Source of the DNA: Leuctra nigra
Taxonomy: Eukaryota > Arthropoda > Insecta > Plecoptera > Leuctridae
DNA length: 64,000 nucleotides
NCBI GenBank assembly: GCA_934045905.1
Contig: OW203761.1
Coordinates: 32,104,964-32,168,963, forward strand
Direction: 5' to 3'
Under the pieces are notes generated by a model. The model was not told the origin of the DNA, searched no databases, and was given only the letters and a program-made list of their open reading frames with translations. Shown here in pieces: positions 56,072 through 64,000 of the stretch. A program made the translations under genes and the position numbers. Each line of letters starts with the position of its first letter. The stretch's first letter is position 1.

Positions 56072-59000
56072 GTAAGGGATTTCAATTGTTTACACGGCAA
56101 CATTCATCATTAAACATATTATTGCCTGTCCAAAATGAGAGAGTTTTTATTTTTGCTTTACGCCTGTTGATATTTAAATCTCATGAATCAATTTACGGAT
56201 ACAAAAATTAAAATTACAGTTCATTCTAAAGTATTCAGAATAATGTGATTGAAAAATTAATCAAATGAATCAATTGTTCCTCCTCAAGAACACAGGGATT
56301 GTTGAGGATCTTGCAATTACTGGCTCCTTATTAGCTATTACGATTATTTGATAAAAGCTTTTTGCGAATAAATGAAAACAGATTATAGTTACAGCTGATA
56401 ACTGAGATAAAAATAGCGGCGGCTAAAATATAACTTCGTTATTCGAGTTGAAAATAATCAATCAATTTCCTACTGAAAGAGTGACGATTCCTGTCCAATT
56501 CCCTAATGAAATCAGCAGTTCCTTTTTCTTCAATTTCATTTTTGTTTGTTGTTTTGACTGGTTTTTTGATTGAATTTTCCTTTGTTCGCATTCGAGGGCG
56601 GGCCTCCCTGTGTTAACAGAGAACAGTGAGACTAAAAGTTGTCTGACTCAATTTTACACTGAATGTTGTGTTGAAATAATAACAACAACAACAACATAAT
56701 CTACTTAACCAAATTGTAAAAAGTTAAGTTTTATAATACATTGAAACGTATAGCAGGTTTCATTTAGATATCGGGTTTAATATACCAAATCGTATTGCGG
56801 AATTCAAGTCACAAAGACGATGCGATTCCAGTCCATAAGTTCACGTTAATTATGTATTGTCGCCAGCGAGAAGTTGTAAAATATAAAACCGCAGTTCAGA
56901 AAAGTTCATGAATAAAAGGAGCGAAAGCTTAGCACTTGTGTTGAGATATTAGCGTGAGTAACAGCTAATTAACTTCGACGTGTTATCTAATAGACTAATG
57001 CGCTTATTTAACGCTGAACTTCGTCGAGGTTCCATTTCCGTTTCAGAGATAATATTCCGTGGAATCGTCCTGACGGGGTTGTGGGTGGGGGAGGGGGAGG
57101 GGGAAGCTGTCCAAACGTTGTGCATCATGATACCAAACAGAATTTACATACAATTTGAAACATCGAAATTCGTCGGCTTTCATTTTGTTCAACATTCGAA
57201 CAAAACAATAAATCAGTTGGAATTTTTTTTTTTTTTTTTTTGCAAAACAACAATGAGAATGTTTGACGTAAGGTCTTCAAACCAACTGTCAATAACTTAT
57301 AAATATGAGCTCAAGGAGGCAAACGCCCGGCGAGGAGCAAAATAAAATCAACAAGATATCTACTGGATCTTTAGAAACAGCTTCTATATACACGAATAGA
57401 ATCGAAGCTCTAAGCTCTTTCATCTGTTTTCTTCTCAATAGCATCGGTTTGTTTGCTATCTGAGAGGCGAAGTTAGATTCAGCGTTTCGGGAATGGAAGA
57501 GTAGGGGCGGTAGGCTCGGGGGTGTAACTACCGCCAGGGGAATCAATATTTCAACCCCCCTCGAAGTAAAGCTATAGGGTAGCAAGCACGACGAGTCAGT
57601 TGGCTACGCTCGACGCCTCTGTTCCGACGTCGTCGTGTCCTCCGCCGTCAGTCGTTCGTCACACGCTGGAGACAATGGTGGCCGTTGCGATCTGCTGCAT
57701 CCTCGTCCTCCTCGCCGTCTTCATCGTCTTGATCCTTGTCGTCGGCCAAGCACTGGGCTTTACCACGCGGTAGAGGAGCACGTGATTCACTTACCGCCGA
57801 GATGAGGGCGCTAATCGCGGGAAGGGCGGGAAGTATAGGATAGAGTGACGGAAACGTCTTTTAACAGCAAGTACACAAGTGGAAGTTCGAGGTAGTAGGA
57901 ATGATTTTTCATTGCATGTGGTGAAGATGGGTGTAGCTTCGTGGTTAGGGCGTGCGACAAGTAGTGAAGATATGTTAATAAACAGTAACAGTAGCACAAA
58001 GCAATTGATGTCAAAGTGTAGCTTTGGTTATAGAACACAGATATGGGAATACACAATCTGCAAACGCAACGCATGTCAATAATAATCATGGCAAATCCTC
58101 TGGAGAAAGGACCGCCATTTTGGCGGGAAATCTGTTGCGTCTTCCATTGTCCTGAAACTGGATCAATAAATTAAATTTCATGATTCGAATGCAACCCAAA
58201 TAGTTGTCCCACTTTCGAAAATTGTCTACAATGTCTGCCTTAAAATGAATGTCAAAAATATTAATCGGTAGAAACTATACTAGTAGCATTATATGTATAC
58301 ACTCATGTTTAGACTCCTGACAATAATAACAACTGTGATATACCCACTATACTTAATTAGAAAAACAACAAATCTATGTTTTATAGCTTCAATTGATTTG
58401 AATGGCTCACATTTTCAGTGAGAGATTTCAAATCATGGCGGGGATATTTTAGGATTTATATACAATTTTGATCCCGCGATATGTGAAATGAATACACCAT
58501 TCTATCTCTCCTGTTTATGACACTATACAACAATTTTTTTGACTGTGTGATAAATGTATGTAGATGAAAATATATAGTACAAAATGTGTTACCTAACTAA
58601 TGTTATCGAGCCAATGATAGATGTTCACCAACTTGTGTTGTAGAATTGGCTGAATAAAGAAATTATTGTTACCCTCCTTAAATATCTGTTCTTTACGATG
58701 TTTCTAACCCGTGTAATCTGATCCTTAATTGAAATCTGATACAATATAAAAGTTGATCATATCGCTGTCCGATCAATGCATGCTCACCTATATGGCCTAT
58801 TTTTTCAAGGGTCATCTTCTAATTCTTTCAACAATGGCTCTCCTTGCTTCCTGGTACAGCTGCGCCAGCTCCAACGCTTGCCAACTTGGAGGACCTTTGC
58901 GCCAATCCGCGCCCTACATCCCCTCCCCCACTCCTCAACGCCTTCCGCCCCCACCACAGCCCTTCCATTCCACTCCAGAGCTCTATCGCTAAACTCCTTG

Positions 59001-62000
59001 TCACAATGAGATGTATTTACCAAGGAGTTCTTCTAAAGCCATGGGGTTTCATTTCACTCTTAGTAATTCTGCACAACCTATGTCCGAGAGTGTGCGAGGA
59101 GCTCGGAGAATGTTTTTGGAGTTTGATTCAAGTGTAATTCGGTGGAAACAGACGAAAAAGTTTCAGAAAAAGAGTTGTTAGTTTTAGCAGGATGAGTGTT
59201 CCCAACGTTGGTTACTCAGACATGATCGTTTCCTCGCGATTACACAATCCAACTTGTAATTTGGCCATTTGGAAACATAGCTTCCGAAACCAGAAGTTCG
59301 ATTCAGTTTCATTCCTCAAATATTAACAAGGTTTTAGCTAAAGAAATACGTACACGTGATACTCAGACGGCATCTACAAAAACTGTCCCCGGTTATTTTT
59401 AAGGCAAGTATCTTTTCTGAATTTTGTGATGTTGTATTCCGTTAGAAATATTAGTCAATTTAGAGCTGGTACGTGGTCTCCGTGGCCATAATGCTGGCTG
59501 ATATTGTATGCATTACACGGGAGATTGCTCCGACTCAAGTTATCCCTACCAGCTTAAGTCCTATTAGGTCCTATAATGCTTCGTCTGACCAGGGTTCATA
59601 GATCCAGCACAGAAACTCATCGATCCACATCATACGCCTGATCAGAATAACAGATTCAACGAGGAAAATATTTCACGGTTTATTATTCTAGGCTTAGAAG
59701 ATTCACGGTTTGACACAGGAAAACGCAACTAGAGAGCTGGGTGCTTTACGATTTCACAGAAGAGAACTTTGGTCGGGACGTTAGAGGATTTAGATTGTTG
59801 TATCTTACAAGAGACAATAAGTTAGAATCTTACCTTGTTCTAGTTTTAAACACGATAAATTTAAGAAAGTACATCGCGTTACAGTAAGTTTTTTCAGAGA
59901 ATATTTTGGCAAATATTCAATTTTAGTTTTGGCAAGTGTAGGTGCGGTTAAAGCATCGATTTGAACCATGGCATGCTTGTTGGGAGCGAGCTTCATGCGT
60001 GAAGGTGTTGCTGGGATTAGCATGTAGATTGCAGCACACGTGTCGTCCTGATTGAGCGGCTCAGGAGCAAGTGAAGAATCGCGGCAGTCAACGAGGCTGA
60101 GATTGATTGCTGTCCATTGTATTTGTCGGCTCTCTTCTCTGCTGGAAACATACCTTCGGCAATCTTTCAACTTCTCCAACACACAGTTTTGTGAGACGAA
60201 AGAGAAAATCGTGCCATTTCTCGATCAAAAAAGAATTGAAAATATTTGATTTCACAATACTTATACATCTTTATACCTAATGAGCTAATGAACGACATAC
60301 TTCAATTTTTTAATATCAAAGAGCATTATTAATGCAATGAAATGAAACCGGCTGATTTTCAATTAATATTCTTTTAACACCGACGCTGGTTCAACTGTCG
60401 TCCGCCCGGTGGAAACTGCGCCGTGAGAGATCGCCTCATATCCGTCAAATTTCCGTCTGCAAATTACACTCACTTTACTCCCTCGTTCTCTGAATGACAT
60501 TGTCAGTTTTTATCAAGCAAAGAGACGAGCAAAGACAACCAACGGAATGACAAACGACGCAATTTCCTAGATCTCCATCCAAGAACAGATTCGCCTTTTT
60601 TACAAAGAAAAAAAACATTGTTATTTTCATTCGTGATTTTTTTTCACTTCTCTCTAATACTTAAAATATACTACTACTGTGTCGATATTTTTGCTCTTCT
60701 CTAATTGACTTAATTTCTCTCTGCATTTTGTCATTCGACACAAAAGTCACAAAACTTTGTGACGCCTCATGCGGAGAACAACGCCACATCACTTCACGAC
60801 GTCATACTTTTAGTTCAATTACAACTTCAAGCATGGTTTTCAAAATAGTTTCCAACAATTTCTAATTATTTCAGCGGTCCATGTATAATATAAGTTTGAG
60901 GTCGCAGATATTCTAGTCTATTTCGTAATGACTGTGTTCTGTTTTGGCATGCGGCAGGCCAAAGTTCAGGACCTTCTAGAGTTCCAAGTACGTGTACAAT
61001 AGTGGGATGGGCATTCAAGGAAATGCCCAGTAATGTAGACAATCTCTTCCATAGCCAAGTTCTATTCTTCTAGTTCGTTGCGAGTAGATATCATATCGCA
61101 TAGTTTTAGAACAACTTTGTATTTGGGGAAATCTTTATTGATAGAATATGCTTTTAAATTACTTGATTTTTTGTGTAGGTAGTATGTAACTATAGTAAAG
61201 TAGATCGAATTCGGTGTTTTCTTATTATTTCCTAGTCTCTTGTCAATTCCATGACGATTTGTTTTATAGGCAATTTATAGGTGTTGTGTAGATTTTTTCT
61301 GTCCGCGCACCGCGTCTATAATATGTAATTTCCACTTTCAAAGCATGATTATTTTCCTCAATCCACAGTACTGAACGTAGTGTCTCACAAATCGATGAAC
61401 AATTCGTTGTAAGCACAAGTAAAGTACTTTATTTATTAAAATGTAGCTCTTTCACATTCTTACTCATGTATACTCAATAATTAAAATTCACGCACAACAT
61501 GTCACACTTTGCTTTTTATACTTGTCGTATAAGCATGTATAAAACAACTAGAAAAACGGTCGAAGTGACACGGTTCGTTTTTAAGCTTTTTACTCACATC
61601 GTTCACAGTTAACCAAATTATGTAGATGCGCTAATTCATGCGCTTTTGCTCAGAAGTAAACATTAGGCACTTATATCTACAAGATTTGCAGATTATTGTT
61701 TCTAAATGGGATGTCCCAGGAATACTTTTAACCTTTTTCATTGGTGGAGGTGTCGGGTTGTTCAAAGTTAGGGAAATTTACCTACCCAAGTTAGATAAAT
61801 AATCCACATTTATAAAAATGACCAGAAAGCCAGGTTATTTGATACTTTCCACACGGGTAATCTCAGACGTGAACTTTTGTTCGACTTGTTTTGCAGAGTG
61901 CGATCGCACATTTGTGAGTCGTCCCGGTGGCCCACAGAACGGTACATTCTCAGCGCCTTCGTTCCTGAACACTCCGGGTCACTCCCGGCAGTGCATCTAC

Positions 62001-63087
62001 ACATTCGTGGCCGGTCCACGTCAACGCGTCGAACTCATCTTCACGGAGTTCAGCCTCCGCGGCACTCCGCCCGAGTGAGTAACAGAGTCCACTCTAGCTG
62101 GACAACACCACAGTAACCAACGATACAGCATTGTATTCTCGTACTGTCGTAACATTAACGTTGATTATACTTCCTATTACCAGTAACAACTTTCAATTTG
62201 ATAAAATTGCACAGTTCAATTATTATTTTCCTGATTTTCTCTATGTAACTGATTTTTTCTGAGATCTTTGTTTTGTTGTAATTTGTTACACTCATATAAC
62301 AAAGTAAAGTAATGTAAAGTACACATTAACTTTCTGTCTTATAATGTTTATGTGGCGATACCTGAATACTTACCACAAGTTTGATTGTTAAAAACGTGTT
62401 TCTATTTCCATCAGTTTACAATCACAAATAAAACTTAAAGTACATCATTAATAATACATTTAACGTTCAGATCATATCTCAATTGCATGCAGTTTTCATG
62501 TTACTGAATATTATTTAATATTTTATATACATTGCTCTAAAGATAAGCTAATCGATTAGTATTTTGGAATAACAGGTCCTGCAGATAACGCAGGTATTGG
62601 CAGTTGTTTGCTGACGTGTTTAGGTGCCACACATTTGTACTACGAATTTTATCATATCAGACAAATATTTACCAGGGCTGATAGCAAATTATGGTTCATA
62701 TGATGATGATAATAATAATAATAATAATATTAATGAAAAACAAGCTAATTTTAAAACTGCAATAAACTTTATGACAAATTAAATCCATCCAAGAGATTAA
62801 TAATAATTCTGTTTCCAGTTGACTGCACTGTTAGGCACTCTTGGCCCGTCGGTATCGTCACGTGCATGCATAACATAAACAAATATATAACACTGTTTTT
62901 TTATTGGATGATAAATATATGTGTAAATGTGTGTTTAATATTAACATTGCACGGTCGGTTTAAATTGTATTTAATAATAACACTATTATAATATTCTCAT
63001 CAAAATTTTGTATCATTTTTTGTGGAATTATTTGTTGTTTTTTACTGCTCTCCATGGCAGTGGAACAGCAGCGGGGGTATTGCCTGC
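55984..63087 (+). CDS. Sol1-like (suppressor of lurcher protein 1) CUB-domain protein, 5' part
   Basis: Coding exons 55984-56071 and 61897-62074, with the probable microexon 63061-63087, join in phase; the gene continues beyond the right edge. The protein opens with a signal peptide (SLVLLLFCMPAIFL) and then a CUB domain: first cysteine in ECDRTF, sequon NGT, then CIYTFVAGPRQRVELIF, the usual CUB strand with aromatic-hydrophobic alternation. The wording resembles insect proteins annotated suppressor of lurcher 1. In C. elegans SOL-1 is a CUB-domain auxiliary subunit of AMPA-type glutamate receptors. Family membership is inferred by eye from one partial CUB domain; Neto-like or other CUB proteins remain possible. 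An upstream non-coding exon is needed, since exon 55976 starts only eight bases before the ATG; the GC-rich patch at 33.2-33.7 kb is a candidate. Confidence 0.6.
56072..57572 (+). other. Sol1-like intron, left part
   Basis: AT-rich. It has a run of 19 T (57223-57241) and a G-rich stretch GGGTGGGGGAGGGGGAGGGG at about 57083-57105. No exon was found. Confidence 0.4.
57573..57630 (+). promoter_or_regulatory. Core-promoter-like segment (Inr and DPE spacing)
   Basis: GTCAGTT gives an initiator with A at 57598. Exactly 27 bases on, CGACGT matches the DPE consensus RGWYVT at five of six positions. A TATAGG word lies at 57573, about 25 bases upstream. Downstream DNA is CpG-rich. Motif positions are seen; promoter activity is inferred. 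Confidence 0.4.
57675..57773 (+). CDS. 32-codon transmembrane mini-ORF, candidate micropeptide
   Basis: The ORF reads MVAVAICCILVLLAVFIVLI then LVVGQALGFTTR and TAG. It has a single strongly hydrophobic segment of about 23 residues, with no charged residue until the C-terminal Arg, and good start context (GACAATGG). It lies 77 bases after the initiator-like A and inside the first coding intron of the Sol1-like gene. It could be a small membrane peptide, or the signal sequence of an alternative first exon. The donor-like GTAGAG at 57770 would leave phase 2, which does not fit the CUB exon (which needs phase 1). I cannot name a family. Confidence 0.35.
   Translation: MVAVAICCILVLLAVFIVLILVVGQALGFTTR
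57774..61896 (+). other. Sol1-like intron, right part
   Basis: Contains a good minus-strand donor (GCG before GTAAGT, 57795) opposite the mini-ORF, and a minus-strand open frame of 125 codons (59805-60182) with no recognised motif. Nothing else can be supported. Confidence 0.35.
61897..62074 (+). CDS. Sol1-like exon: first part of CUB domain 1
   Basis: Acceptor CTTGTTTTGCAG. AG completes GAG and the frame reads ECDRTFVSRPGGPQNGTFSA, PSFLNTPGHSRQCIYTFVAG and PRQRVELIFTEFSLRGTPP. It ends GA before GTGAGT, in phase 2. The C..C spacing and the QRVELIF strand are CUB features. A GC-rich alternative frame is also open here but has no family resemblance. Confidence 0.75.
62075..63060 (+). other. 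Sol1-like intron before the microexon
   Basis: Very AT-rich, with an ATG/ATA trinucleotide run at 62700-62731. No gene was seen. Confidence 0.45.
63061..63087 (+). CDS. Probable 27-nt microexon in the CUB domain
   Basis: The acceptor TACTGCTCTCCATGGCAG and donor TGC before GTGAGT are 27 bases apart, a multiple of three. It enters at phase 2 and leaves at phase 2, so it can be included or skipped without changing frame. Included, it adds residues DGTAAGVLP after LRGTPP. Its GC content stands out in a very AT-rich intron. Confidence 0.5.
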
Positions 63088-64000
63088 GTGAGTACTACTA
63101 CACACATTTTACTTTTGTTTCATCACTCTAATTAATCTATATATTTATACTACTAATAATAATCAATCGATTTTTCACAATAATTTTTTGCCATGTGAAA
63201 TGATTTGCATTCACACACAAAAGAAATATAAAATTCATTATACCAGCTATTTTATATTATTTCTAGACCAATTACTGCACATTCTCTGTCTCTATACTCT
63301 ATTTCTTACTCTAAGTATTGTAACTTGCTCGCCACTGCATATTGCTCTTTTAGAGTATACCCCATGTTCACACTGCATGATTATGATAATGCTTCACCAC
63401 GCCTAGTCGTTGCAAATATTGAAAACAACCTCATCTAAATGTATACGATATGGAAAAGAGAGAAATATTGTAATAAAAATAAATTATTGCCTGGCTCTTA
63501 TAATTTTAAACGCTATCTTACAAAAGATATTATTAATTTTAAATTCAAGTTCTCTTTTCCATCACTAATAAAAGTAAACCTTTTAAATCTTAATTTTGCC
63601 TGTACTATAGTTGCTTTTCATGTGGCTTACACTTCTTAGTGCTGTATCGTTTGTTACAATCAACCAGAAAATCAAATTCATAATCATCATCTTCGTTTGC
63701 TCTGTCATGTGTGAAGCAAAATATTATTTCTTTGTTTCAATGACCTCCACAAAGTTCTAGTCAATAGAGGTGTTATTCTTTTCTCGCCCTTGTTTTCACT
63801 AGATACACCATCCGTTTCAAATAGGCGCGCCAAATCGAACATGCTAGAACTTATTATAATGCTTTCTTCATTGCTATTAACATTCATTGCCCTCATTAAA
63901 AGGCAGTGTTATTGTTAGTATACCACGATATTTAAAATTGACCGAATGTAACGCTTTCAACTTTTTCAGTGATTATCATTATGAAAATGATTCCAAAAGG
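63088..64000 (+). other. Sol1-like intron, cut by the window edge
   Basis: AT-rich. No further CUB-encoding exon is seen before the edge. Confidence 0.45.

Noticed and set aside
59805..60182. 125-codon minus-strand open frame
   Set aside because: No recognisable domain, no splice context and no clear codon pattern; likely chance or old repeat.
55976..62074. Second frame open across both Sol1-like exons (continuing MAAVSVSFVT from 33628)
   Set aside because: It stays open because the exons are GC-rich; it has no signal peptide or domain, while the other frame gives a clear CUB sequence.

Overview
The window looks like AT-rich nuclear DNA of an insect. Genes are split by long introns and hold metazoan protein families. 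Canonical GT..AG introns can be placed by eye, and the non-coding DNA is crowded with short inverted-repeat transposons. A hemipteran is my guess, but nothing here fixes the species. No bacterial, viral or toxin gene was seen.

Layout: (1) about 1.3-3.7 kb, minus strand: the first two coding exons of a secreted or membrane protein. They read as the extracellular cache-type domain of a GPR158/GPR179-like class C receptor, and the gene runs off the left edge. (2) 5.0 kb, plus strand: one orphan exon-like ORF. (3) 5.6-28.2 kb, plus strand: a complete Syncrip (hnRNP Q/R) gene. It has a 5' UTR exon, ten constitutive coding positions giving 652 residues, and a long 3' UTR. The first half of RRM2 is encoded twice, by two 136-nt exons that must be mutually exclusive, because using both or neither gives an immediate stop. 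(4) 28.5-55 kb: mostly gene-poor DNA with hAT-like elements bearing 8-bp target duplications, nested MITEs, a 40-bp satellite with alternating unit types, a four-copy dispersed repeat family and a large compound palindrome. A GC-rich first-exon-like patch (33.2-33.7 kb) and three small phase-compatible exon candidates (39.9, 42.2, 46.1 kb) also lie here. (5) 55.9-63.1 kb, plus strand: the 5' part of a CUB-domain gene resembling suppressor of lurcher 1 (Sol1). It has a signal-peptide exon, a CUB exon and a probable 27-nt microexon, and it continues past the right edge. Inside its first coding intron is a separate GC-rich first-exon-like segment with an Inr/DPE-like promoter and a 32-codon transmembrane mini-ORF.

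The genes do not form an operon or a common pathway. Syncrip is an RNA-binding regulator of mRNA; the GPR158-like receptor and the Sol1-like protein belong to families known from neuronal membranes. The signals most worth testing are the RRM2 exon switch, the Sol1 microexon, the mini-ORF at 57.7 kb, the in-phase exon series at 40-46 kb, and several transposon nests whose order of insertion can be read directly.
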